A stretch of 64,000 nt of DNA from Anaerolineaceae bacterium (GTDB lineage: Bacteria; Chloroflexota; Anaerolineae; Aggregatilineales; Phototrophicaceae). A program made the position numbers and the translations under genes. The notes under the pieces were generated by a model. The model ran no database searches, was not told the DNA's origin, and was given only the letters and a program-made list of their open reading frames with translations. This document shows positions 43,051 through 50,703 of this stretch, piece after piece. Each line of letters starts with the position of its first letter. Position 1 is the first letter of the stretch. The stretch is from the NCBI GenBank assembly GCA_020634115.1, contig JACKCH010000014.1, positions 215,683 through 279,682 on the forward strand, in the 5' to 3' direction.

Positions 43051-43341
43051 ATGGACAATGACAAGCGCCCATCCAGAGTGAAAAATTTGTCTTACGCCGG
43101 GATAGCAGGTCAGGCTGGTTGCTGGTTGACTCTCACGGTATTCGGCGCATTGTTTGCCGGGCTGTGGTTAGACGCACAGTTTGGCCTCAAAGGGCCGTTC
43201 ACCGTCGGCCTGGTAATTGTCAGTGTCCCAATCAGTCTTTTTATTGTCGTTCGTATCGTCATACGGCTGGTCGAAGCGATCCAGCCGCAGGTGAATGATA
43301 GCCACAACACATCTCATCAATCAAAGGAGGGTGATCTTTGA
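43051..43341 (+). CDS. AtpI/AtpZ-like ATP synthase assembly protein
   Basis: A 96-residue protein with two transmembrane helices (GCWLTLTVFGALFAGLWLD and FTVGLVIVSVPISLFIVVRIVI), charged ends and the small-Gly pattern of AtpI/AtpZ. Such proteins stand first in many atp operons and help assemble the c-ring or supply Mg2+. The position right before atpB supports this; sequence alone is weak. A GGAGGGTGATC stretch follows at its 3' end. Confidence 0.7.
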   Translation: MDNDKRPSRVKNLSYAGIAGQAGCWLTLTVFGALFAGLWLDAQFGLKGPFTVGLVIVSVPISLFIVVRIVIRLVEAIQPQVNDSHNTSHQSKEGDL

Positions 43342-43381
43342 GATTTTGTTTATCTGCTCATAGCAGCCGAGGGAGGCCTCT

Positions 43382-44527
43382 ATGACCACAAACCAACGCG
43401 GTCTTGTTGTGTTATTTGGTTTGCTTATATTTGCAGCGATAGTTTGTGTTGCCACGCCGTTTGTCTGGCTGCCGGGCAGCGGTCTGGCCGCTGGTATCCC
43501 CGTTATCCAGGTGCCGGGTGAAATTCTGATCCACCACTGGCAACCGCTCAATATCGACCTGGGCGCAGACTTCAACCTCATCAATACGATGGTCGCCCTG
43601 ATTATCACTGACATTATTGTGGTGGCAATTGCCCTGTGGGGCTTTTTCATCAGCTCACGGCGCTGGACAAAAGAAGTGCCGGGGCGCTTCCAGAGTGTGC
43701 TGGAACTTATCGTTGGCGGGCTGTTTAGTTTTGTGAAGAACACCGCCGGGTCGAAGAATGCCCGTTCCATTTATCCCCTGGTCGCCACCATCTTCTTCTT
43801 CCTGTTGATTGGGAACTGGATGAGCGTGATCCCCGGTGTGGAAAGCATCGGCAAGTTCCACTGCGCCCACCCCAACACCAACGGCTATCCGGCTGCCCAG
43901 ATTGGTGATGACCTGTACCGTTTGGACAACACCCAACCGTTGTTCGGTGGTGATCCGGTTACACTAGCGGACGAAGAAGCCTGCGTTGCCGCTACCGGCC
44001 TGGGCGAAGGCGAACACGCCGCCGCTGCAACCGAGGGTGAACATGCTGCCGAGGTCGAAGGTGACCCACTGCAAACCTATCGTTTCCACATCACGCCATT
44101 TGTGCGCCCGGCGGCCACTGACCTCAATCTGACGATTGGTCTGGCGCTGATTTCCTTCTTCTTTATCCAGTATTATGGCTTTAAAGAACAAGGGCTGAAT
44201 TACCTGCAAAAGTTCATCCCGGTGCATTCGCTGGGGAACATCAGTAAGCAACCATTAGGCGCCATTGACCTGATCGTGGGGCCGTTGGAGTTCATATCAG
44301 AACTATCCAAGATCGTCAGTCTGAGTTTCCGTCTTTTTGGTAATATCTTCGCCGGCGGCATTCTGATCGCGGTGATGCTATTCCTGGTCGGAACGGGTCT
44401 ACCAGTGATTTTCTATGCGTTGGAGCTGATCGTAGGTCTGGCGCAGGCGCTGGTGTTCGCGGTACTGACTCTAGTATTCATCGCCCAGGCCATGGAAGGT
44501 CATCACGGCGACGAAGAATCACACTAA
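43382..44527 (+). CDS. atpB: ATP synthase F0 subunit a with large insert
   Basis: A 381-residue subunit a, against about 270 in E. coli. The catalytic half is standard: ISELSKIVSLSFRLFGNIFAGGIL holds the essential Arg, and YALELIVGLAQALVFAVLTLVFIAQA the final helix. Between the GNWMSVIPG helix and the next helix (residues about 155-245) there is a polar insert rich in Ala, Glu and His, containing several Cys and a repeated GEHAA. This loop should face outside. It ends in a His/Asp/Glu tail. Separated by 44 bp from atpE. Confidence 0.93.
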   Translation: MTTNQRGLVVLFGLLIFAAIVCVATPFVWLPGSGLAAGIPVIQVPGEILIHHWQPLNIDLGADFNLINTMVALIITDIIVVAIALWGFFISSRRWTKEVPGRFQSVLELIVGGLFSFVKNTAGSKNARSIYPLVATIFFFLLIGNWMSVIPGVESIGKFHCAHPNTNGYPAAQIGDDLYRLDNTQPLFGGDPVTLADEEACVAATGLGEGEHAAAATEGEHAAEVEGDPLQTYRFHITPFVRPAATDLNLTIGLALISFFFIQYYGFKEQGLNYLQKFIPVHSLGNISKQPLGAIDLIVGPLEFISELSKIVSLSFRLFGNIFAGGILIAVMLFLVGTGLPVIFYALELIVGLAQALVFAVLTLVFIAQAMEGHHGDEESH

Positions 44528-44571
44528 TCATCTAGCAATCCATACGGAATTCTACTGAGGAGATTTATAAC

Positions 44572-44808
44572 ATGATAGGTGATCTGACTATTCTGGGTAA
44601 AGCGATCGGCGCTGGCATGGCGATGATCGGCGCGCTTGGCCCTGGTATTGGTATCGGTTTATTGGTGAGCGGTGCGCTCCAGGCGATTGGCCGTAACCCG
44701 GATGCGTCCGGCAACATCCAGACCAACATGATTCTGGGTATCGTGTTCGCAGAAGCGGTGGCTATTTACTGTCTGGTGGTCGCGCTCATCATCCTGTTCG
44801 TGCTCTAG
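44572..44808 (+). CDS. atpE: ATP synthase F0 subunit c
   Basis: A 78-residue hairpin protein. Helix 1 has GAGMAMIGALGPGIGIGLLVSGAL, the polar loop IGRNPDASG, and helix 2 VFAEAVAIYCLVVALIILFVL with the ion-binding Glu (about residue 60). There is no Gln/Ser/Thr set of Na+-type rings beside the Glu, so a proton ring is likely. Ribosome binding site GAGGAG. Confidence 0.95.
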   Translation: MIGDLTILGKAIGAGMAMIGALGPGIGIGLLVSGALQAIGRNPDASGNIQTNMILGIVFAEAVAIYCLVVALIILFVL

Positions 44809-44830
44809 CCGCAGGTTGAGGAGAAGCACT

Positions 44831-45700
44831 ATGCGCAAAGGATTTAGCTTAAAGAGAGTTTTGCTCCTGCTCACCCTGTTTGCATTGGCACTGTCGGTCG
44901 TTTCAGTGGCGATGGCACAGGAAGGCAGCAGTAGCGAAGGCACTGCCACGACTGAAACTGAGACCACCGGAGAAGCCGCCGCTGAAAGCAGCGGGGGTAT
45001 CGCCGCGCTCGGTCTGAATGGTGGTTATCTGATCGCCCAGATCGTCAACTTCCTGATTATCTTCGGGGCGCTCACCCTGATGCTGTGGCGTCCGGCATTA
45101 AATATGTTGGATGCGCGTTCGGCCAAGATCGAAAAAGGCCTGGAAGACGCGGCAGTCGCAGCGAACGCCCGGCGCAACGCGGAAAGCGAAGCGGAACGTA
45201 TTCTGGCGGCAGCCCGCACCGAAGCGGCGCAGGTGGTCGAAGAAGCGCGTGGCCGGGGTGACGAAGTCGCCCGCCAGGTGGAAGCCGAAGCCCGCGCCGA
45301 AGCTGAGAAGATTCGGGCCGAAGCCCGCCAGTCGGTGGAAGGCGAACGCAACGCCCAACTCGCCGGTCTGCGCGGCCAGGTGGCCTCCATCTCGGTTGCG
45401 GTGGCGCAGCGGTTGATCGGTGAAACGCTGGATGAAAAACGCCAGCAGGCACTCATCAGCGATTTCTTCGCCAAAGTTCCGGCGGACGCCAAGTCGCTTT
45501 CCGGCTCGGTGGAAGTTGTCAGCGCGATGCCATTGAGCGATGCGGAACAGGCGAAAGCCAAGAAGGAAATCGGTTCGGATGATGTGACCTTCACAGTTGA
45601 TCCGAGCATCCTGGGCGGGCTGATTATTCGCGGTGGGGATCGTGTAGTGGACGGCAGCGTTCGCAGCGGCCTGAGCGAAGTGGCGGGACGCCTGAAGTAA
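44831..45700 (+). CDS. atpFH: ATP synthase b-delta fusion with N-terminal signal peptide
   Basis: A 289-residue chimera. The ATG at 44831 follows GAGGAG. It starts with what reads as a cleavable signal peptide (MRKGFSLKRV, hydrophobic core, VAMAQE), then a Ser/Thr/Glu linker to about residue 60. The standard b-subunit helix (about 64-86, ending WRPALNMLD) and a long Ala/Glu/Arg coiled-coil (about 90-195) follow. Residues about 226-289 match the C-terminal domain of the delta subunit: VSAMPLSDAEQ, VDPSILGGLIIRGGDRVVDGSVRSGL. The delta N-terminal helical domain, which binds the alpha subunits, is missing. The reading frame is continuous, so this is not a sequencing frameshift. No atpA, G, D or C follows. 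Confidence 0.9.
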   Translation: MRKGFSLKRVLLLLTLFALALSVVSVAMAQEGSSSEGTATTETETTGEAAAESSGGIAALGLNGGYLIAQIVNFLIIFGALTLMLWRPALNMLDARSAKIEKGLEDAAVAANARRNAESEAERILAAARTEAAQVVEEARGRGDEVARQVEAEARAEAEKIRAEARQSVEGERNAQLAGLRGQVASISVAVAQRLIGETLDEKRQQALISDFFAKVPADAKSLSGSVEVVSAMPLSDAEQAKAKKEIGSDDVTFTVDPSILGGLIIRGGDRVVDGSVRSGLSEVAGRLK

Positions 45701-45726
45701 GCACCCTCTAAACTAGGAACAAACAG

Positions 45727-45759
45727 CGTGCCGGATACCCTCCGGCACGTTTGCTTTTT
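45727..45759 (+). terminator. Terminator of the atp operon
   Basis: CGTGCCGGA (45727-45735) and TCCGGCACG (45741-45749) form perfect 9-bp arms with a 5-base loop, followed by TTTGCTTTTT. It confirms that transcription of the atp genes stops here without the F1 genes. Confidence 0.9.
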
Positions 45760-45872
45760 AAACGTCGAGTCAGGAAAATCCGAACGTCGTCTGCTACAAT
45801 CCTCAGGATTACGTGCATCCATGCAATTGTATAAATCGGAAGCTCTGCATTGATGATTGCTTTTGGACTTTG

Positions 45873-45911
45873 AACCCCCTCCCTGCTTGCGGGGAGGGCT
45901 GGGGAGGGGTT
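45873..45911. repeat. GC-rich palindrome before murE
   Basis: Outer AACCCC (45873-45878) / GGGGTT (45906-45911) and inner CCCTCCC (45877-45883) / GGGAGGG (45892-45898). It is followed by TAAAAAAG. Dispersed-repeat type. Confidence 0.65.
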
Positions 45912-45978
45912 AAAAAAGTAGTCCAATGTAGGATATGGATGCGATCACCCAACACACCATCATCAAGGAACATTGACC

Positions 45979-47562
45979 ATGCCGAAAACCCTGGCCGAAC
46001 TCATCCACCAACAGCCCGGCGTGCTGGCCGTCACCGGGGACACGGCGACGCGCATCACCGCCCCCGTTGTCGAGTCAGACGCCGATGTCCAGCCCGGCGG
46101 CGTGTTCGTCGCCCGGCGTGGCGGGTCAGTGGACGGTCATGATTTTATCCCACGTGCCATTGAACGCGGCGCGGCGGCAGTCGTCGGGGAAAAAGAGATT
46201 ACGGATTTGCCCGTGCCGTATGTGCGCGTCGAAAACGCGATGGAAATCACCGGCTATCTATCCGCCGCCTACCACGACTATCCCTCGCGTAAACTGGTCA
46301 TCATCGGCGTAACCGGCACCGACGGCAAGACCACCACCAGCACCCTGATTCATAGCATCCTACAGGTGGCTACTGGTGGGGACGCCGGACTCGTCAGCAC
46401 CGTGAATGCTGTTTTAGGTGCTTCTGTGGCGGATACCGGCCTGCACGTCACCACACCCGGCGCACCCCAGGTGCAGGACCTCCTGGCGCAGATGGTCGCC
46501 AACGGACTCACCCACTGTGTCCTGGAAATGACCAGTCACGGGCTGGCGCAGGGACGACTGAACGGTGTAGATATTGACATAGCCGTGCTGACCAATATCA
46601 CCCACGAACACCTGGACTATCACGGCTCATTCGAGGCATACCGAGCAGCCAAAGGACGCATGTTCCAGATGTTTGATCGCAATAAGCCGCATTACAATAT
46701 GGGCGGTTTTATCAACGCTGATGATCCGAACGCAGCCTACTTTGAAGCGCTTTGCACGGCTCAGGGCGTGGGTATCTGGCGTTATGGTCTGGATCAGCAT
46801 AACATCAGCGACCGGCGTGATTTTTACATCAAACATCTCCAATATCATGCCCAATCCACCGAATTTGATGTGTACCGCGATAAGGACGCTGGGCTTTTTC
46901 ATTGGGCACATATTCAGTCTCCACTTGTCGGTGAATTCAACGTGCGCAATATTCTGGCCGCCTGTTCAGTGGCATATGTTTTGCGCGGCATGACTTCTAA
47001 ACCCGTCGAGCAAGGTGTCATGCTGGTTCAGGGCATTCCCGGACGGATGGAGCGGATAGACGAGGGGCAGAATTTTACGGCTATCGTGGATTTCGCCCAT
47101 ACTCCCAACGCGCTCGAAAACGCACTCAACGCCGGGCGGACGATGCTGCAACCCGGAAAACGTCTGATTGCCGTGTTTGGCAGCGCCGGGCTGCGTGACC
47201 GCGAGAAACGCCGCCTGATGGCCGAGGTTTCGGCGCGACTAGCCGACATCACAGTGTTGACGGCGGAAGACCCGCGTACAGAGTCACTGGATGGCATTTT
47301 AGAGATTATGGCAAAGGCCTGCGTTTCCCAGGGTGGCGTGGAGAGGGAAACCTTCTTCCGCGTGCCGGATCGTGGCGCGGCACTGTATCGTGCCTGCCAG
47401 CTAGCCCAGCCGGGCGACATCGTGATGGCCTGCGGCAAAGGCCACGAGCAGAGTATGTGCTTCGGAACGGTGGAATATCCCTGGGATGACCGCGAGGCGT
47501 TGCGCGCAGCCCTGCGCGGCACGCCCCTACGCACCCTGCCAACGGCGGAAAACGAGAGATAG
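45979..47562 (+). CDS. murE: UDP-N-acetylmuramyl peptide synthase, MurE family
   Basis: A 527-residue Mur ligase. The start ATG has AGGA nine bases upstream; an in-frame TTG two codons earlier is also possible. Domain 1 binds the UDP-MurNAc dipeptide. The central domain has the ATP loop VTGTDGKTTT and the NITHEHLDYHGS motif. The C-terminal domain has AEDPRTES, at the position of the DNPR motif that reads the third amino acid, and the closing GKGHEQ. EDPR is not the standard meso-diaminopimelate motif, so the residue added (ornithine, lysine or diaminopimelate) is uncertain. It precedes the MocR gene by 177 bp. Confidence 0.9.
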   Translation: MPKTLAELIHQQPGVLAVTGDTATRITAPVVESDADVQPGGVFVARRGGSVDGHDFIPRAIERGAAAVVGEKEITDLPVPYVRVENAMEITGYLSAAYHDYPSRKLVIIGVTGTDGKTTTSTLIHSILQVATGGDAGLVSTVNAVLGASVADTGLHVTTPGAPQVQDLLAQMVANGLTHCVLEMTSHGLAQGRLNGVDIDIAVLTNITHEHLDYHGSFEAYRAAKGRMFQMFDRNKPHYNMGGFINADDPNAAYFEALCTAQGVGIWRYGLDQHNISDRRDFYIKHLQYHAQSTEFDVYRDKDAGLFHWAHIQSPLVGEFNVRNILAACSVAYVLRGMTSKPVEQGVMLVQGIPGRMERIDEGQNFTAIVDFAHTPNALENALNAGRTMLQPGKRLIAVFGSAGLRDREKRRLMAEVSARLADITVLTAEDPRTESLDGILEIMAKACVSQGGVERETFFRVPDRGAALYRACQLAQPGDIVMACGKGHEQSMCFGTVEYPWDDREALRAALRGTPLRTLPTAENER

Positions 47563-47641
47563 GACTAAATACGAATCTCTCTCAAAAAACCATTTCCGGC
47601 ATCTCCATACCAAAGCGGCATTAGATGGCCTTATCGCGGCA

Positions 47642-47682
47642 TTGACACCATGTTACAGTAGCGTTGTAAAATGGTGTATATT
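47642..47682 (+). promoter_or_regulatory. Promoter with overlapping 13-bp inverted repeat upstream of the MocR gene
   Basis: ACACCATGTTACA (47645-47657) and TGTAAAATGGTGT (47665-47677) are inverted repeats matching at 12 of 13 positions around a 7-bp spacer. They overlap a TTGACA -35 (47642-47647) and the candidate -10 hexamers TGTAAA (47665-47670) or TATATT (47677-47682). GntR-type regulators usually bind such sites, so autorepression is likely. Confidence 0.75.
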
Positions 47683-47739
47683 GTCTGTCGGTTTAAGTCC
47701 ATTTGACACCGCCAGCGACAGTTTACCCGGAGATGGTTC

Positions 47740-49236
47740 ATGTTACACCCTTCCAAACTCAACATCACCCTCGATCGTGGTGGTGAAGAACCCATCTATC
47801 GCCAATTGATCCGGCACATCAAAACCCAGGTGGAAAGTGGTTCACTTACCGCCGGGACGCGCCTCCCCGCCAGTCGTGATCTGGCGCAGCAGCTCAACAT
47901 CAGCCGAATTAGTGTGGTGAACGCCTATGCCGAACTCCGCGCTGAAGGATACCTGAGCGCACACGCCGGGCGGGGGACATTCATCGCCGGGGAATCCACC
48001 GGAACGACGCCAGCGCCCCAGGACGGAAAACCCACCGAAATCGAAACACCCACGACGCCGGATCGCTCGATTCGGGAGATGATGCGCATGGGGCGGAAGC
48101 CGGGCGTCATTAGCTTCAGCGGCGGGTCGCTGCCGGGGGATTTTTACCCCCTGAACCAACTGCGCGAGGCCATCAACCTCGTGTTTGAGCGCGATGGCGC
48201 CCAGGCGCTGACCTATGAGGTCACGGAAGGCTATTATCCGCTGCGGGCAGCCGTGCGCGACTACGTGAGCGCGCTGGGGATACATTGTAATCCCAACCAG
48301 GTGCTGATTACCGGCGGGACCCAGCAGGCGCTCGATCTGGTGATTCAGGCACTGCTTTCCGAAGGTGATGTGATGGTGACCGAAAACCCGACCTACCTGG
48401 GCATGATTGACATCGCCCGCGCGCGGCGGGTACAGGTTCATGGCATTAGCATTGACGAAGACGGTATCCGGCTAGATATGCTGGAAAACTATATCCTCGA
48501 CAACCATCCCAAGCTGATTTACGTCATGCCCACTTTCCAGAACCCGTCGGGGGCGGTCATGCCGCTGCATCGCCGCCGCCAGCTCCTGAATCTGGCGAAT
48601 GAATACCACATTCCGGTCTTAGAGGATGGTGTCTATCACGAAATCCGTTTCGAGGGTGAAGGGCTGCCCCCACTCAAGGCGCTGGATGAAACCGGAATTG
48701 TGTTGCACGCCAGCGGCTTCACCAAGATGATGCTGCCCGGTATCCGTATTGGCTACGTCATCAGCAATTCCACCCACTACGAACGGCTGGTGCGGGTCAA
48801 ACAGGCGGCGGACATTTCCACGCCCACGCTCAACCAGCGGGCTATTCACCTGATGCTGGAACATGGCGTGCTGGCCCAGCAGCTAGAACGCAACAACCGC
48901 GAACTCCGGCGGCGACGCGATGCGGCACTGGATGCTGCCCAATATTTGCCCCCGAACACCCATTGGAACGTGCCGGAAGGCGGCTTGTATCTGTGGATGG
49001 AACTACCGCGTAACGGCCCGAATGCGGCGGAACTCTATATTTCTGCCGTACAGATGGGCGTGGCTTATGGCATCGGGAATGTGTTTTACACCAACGGCTG
49101 CGGCAGCTACCGGATGCGGATCAACTTTGGCGCGCACAAACCGGCGGAGATCGAAGAAGGCTTCAAACGGTTAGGCCGCGCCTGGCGTGAACTGATCTGC
49201 GATTACGAAGGCATGGAAAAAGCGCCGCTGCTGTGA
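47740..49236 (+). CDS. MocR-type transcriptional regulator (GntR HTH plus aminotransferase domain)
   Basis: A 498-residue fusion. Residues about 15-80 are a GntR winged helix (YRQLIRHIKTQVESGSLTAGTRLPASRDLAQQLNISRISVVNAYAELRAEGY). After a linker, residues about 120-490 form a class I aminotransferase fold, with SFSGGSLPGDFYP, TGGTQQALDL, NPTYLG, PTFQNPSG, and the PLP-binding Lys in ASGFTKMMLPGIRIGYV. MocR regulators such as PdxR and GabR sense PLP or its adducts with an amino compound. The ATG has CCGGAG upstream, and a palindromic operator lies 63-95 bp upstream. A plain 2-aminoadipate-type aminotransferase is excluded by the HTH. Confidence 0.92.
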   Translation: MLHPSKLNITLDRGGEEPIYRQLIRHIKTQVESGSLTAGTRLPASRDLAQQLNISRISVVNAYAELRAEGYLSAHAGRGTFIAGESTGTTPAPQDGKPTEIETPTTPDRSIREMMRMGRKPGVISFSGGSLPGDFYPLNQLREAINLVFERDGAQALTYEVTEGYYPLRAAVRDYVSALGIHCNPNQVLITGGTQQALDLVIQALLSEGDVMVTENPTYLGMIDIARARRVQVHGISIDEDGIRLDMLENYILDNHPKLIYVMPTFQNPSGAVMPLHRRRQLLNLANEYHIPVLEDGVYHEIRFEGEGLPPLKALDETGIVLHASGFTKMMLPGIRIGYVISNSTHYERLVRVKQAADISTPTLNQRAIHLMLEHGVLAQQLERNNRELRRRRDAALDAAQYLPPNTHWNVPEGGLYLWMELPRNGPNAAELYISAVQMGVAYGIGNVFYTNGCGSYRMRINFGAHKPAEIEEGFKRLGRAWRELICDYEGMEKAPLL

Positions 49237-49241
49237 CGGGA

Positions 49242-49895
49242 TTACGCCTCCAATGACCCCACCGCCGCCCGCAGTGCCGGTTCATAGGTGCTGAAGGGCT
49301 GCGGCGTGCCTGCCACTCCACCCGCCCGCGTCACGACGGCAAGAACGGCGACTTGCATCTCCAGTTCGCGGGCGAGCGTCAGATACGGGCTGAGGAAGCG
49401 TCCGGCCACATGCGCCCCAGCCCGCTCCCAGAATTGGGCTTCTGCCGGGGTTTCCTGACGGGTGCTGCACACACACACATACACCCCGCGCCGGAAAGAA
49501 CGAGCCGTGACCGCCGTCGCGCCCGCGAGCAATGCCGTCCGACTCGCCGGGTCAAAGGGTGGAACCTGCTGCACATACCCTCCGGCTTTCTCACTGAAAT
49601 AGGTGTAATGCTGGCCGCGTGTGCCGTCTATATAGTCATCCGGCACGAGCCAGTCGCCCACCTCTAACAGCGGTGAAAGCGCCCCCACCGATTCACATAG
49701 CCACAAATGCGTTGCCCCCCGGTCTTTGAGCGCCTGTATGGTAGCGCGGGGATCGTCCACACCCGGCGTGCCTACCAGCACAGTATGGCTTTCGAGTTCC
49801 CATGCCCGAATCGGTGCGGACTCACCGTAAGGCGTGGGGTACACACTGCCGGATTGCGGCGTATCGGTCAGGATGGCAATTGTTGGTCCGGTCAT
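49242..49895 (-). CDS. Nucleoside phosphorylase-like protein (PNP/MTAP family)
   Basis: A 217-residue protein that follows the layout of methylthioadenosine/purine nucleoside phosphorylases: YGESAPIRAWE near the N-terminus, LKDRGATHLWLCESVGALSPLLEVGDWLVPDDYID in the middle, then ETPAEAQFWERAGAHVAGRFLSPYLTLARELEMQVAVLAVVT. It is shorter than typical MTAP (about 260-290). The GPRFET motif reads CSTRQET, and the methionine of the GM-x-x-x-PE motif is changed, so activity or specificity may be altered. It follows the methyltransferase gene by 63 bp on the same strand and converges on the MocR gene, with 5 bp between stops. Confidence 0.7.
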   Translation of the reverse strand: MTGPTIAILTDTPQSGSVYPTPYGESAPIRAWELESHTVLVGTPGVDDPRATIQALKDRGATHLWLCESVGALSPLLEVGDWLVPDDYIDGTRGQHYTYFSEKAGGYVQQVPPFDPASRTALLAGATAVTARSFRRGVYVCVCSTRQETPAEAQFWERAGAHVAGRFLSPYLTLARELEMQVAVLAVVTRAGGVAGTPQPFSTYEPALRAAVGSLEA

Positions 49896-49958
49896 CAGCC
49901 TGTCACCTGGGAAACTGCGCTTATAGGGTTCAGCGGGGTGATTGTAACGCAGGTCGGC

Positions 49959-50663
49959 TCACTTTTGCAGCACGGAATAGCGGTTGACATCCCCAGTGAA
50001 GCCGTCTGCCCGGAAAGTAACGATTTCTGTCAGGCCGGTGGCGGCGGTTAGAGCGGCGTGTTCAGCGTCATCCACATAATGACAGTAGCGCAGCGCCACC
50101 GCGCCCCGCCGCCAATCCAGCAGATAATCATGCTGCTCGACGGTCAGGTCATCCGGCCAGGGCTGAATCCGCTCCTTAAAACGGGAATATTCGTAAAACC
50201 GCCAGCAGGCGAACGCCAACAACCCGCCCGGTTTGAGCCGCCCCGCTAAATCCCGCAGCAGCGCTACACGTCGCGCCGTACCGGGGACGTGGTGCAACAC
50301 ACCAAACAAAACGATCAGGTCATATTGGGTTGTATCCGGCAACGCACTCAGAATATCGTGGATTTCCAATTGTGCCGCGAGCCGCGGGTGCGCGGCCAGG
50401 GACTCCCCTGCCGCCACCAGCAGCGCCGGGCTGTTGTCCACACCGCGATAGGTGATCTCGCCATCCAGATGCTCCGCCAGAAACACGCCAAAACGCCCGT
50501 TCCCGCAGCCTACATCCAGCACATGCAGTGGCACAGCCAGATATGGCAGCAGTTGATCCCACCCCGGCCACGACTGTCCTCGTGTCTGGTCGAACTCAAC
50601 CGCTGTGATCCGGTAAAATTCGCGGTTGATAGCATTCAAACGGTGAATGGTCTGTTCGTCCAT
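49959..50663 (-). CDS. Class I SAM methyltransferase, Trm9-like
   Basis: A 234-residue Rossmann methyltransferase. Motif I VLDVGCGNGRFG lies at 48-59, and YDLIVLFGVLHHVPG is the motif IV region. The N-terminus (INREFYRITAVEFDQTRGQSWPGWDQLL) closely resembles the start of eukaryotic Trm9/ALKBH8 tRNA wobble-uridine methyltransferases (Y-x-x-x-A-x-x-F-x-x-T-R-x-x-x-W-P). Bacterial homologues of this kind exist but are poorly characterised. Co-oriented with the phosphorylase-like gene, so both may act in nucleoside metabolism. The precise substrate is inferred only. Confidence 0.75.
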   Translation of the reverse strand: MDEQTIHRLNAINREFYRITAVEFDQTRGQSWPGWDQLLPYLAVPLHVLDVGCGNGRFGVFLAEHLDGEITYRGVDNSPALLVAAGESLAAHPRLAAQLEIHDILSALPDTTQYDLIVLFGVLHHVPGTARRVALLRDLAGRLKPGGLLAFACWRFYEYSRFKERIQPWPDDLTVEQHDYLLDWRRGAVALRYCHYVDDAEHAALTAATGLTEIVTFRADGFTGDVNRYSVLQK

Positions 50664-50703
50664 GCGGGGTTAGTTCGAGGAAACCTGGTTTGCCAGTACA
50701 TAT

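Noticed and set aside
45400..45520. atpF-atpH junction as a sequencing frameshift
   Set aside because: The frame is continuous without any stop, and the junction is clean coding sequence.
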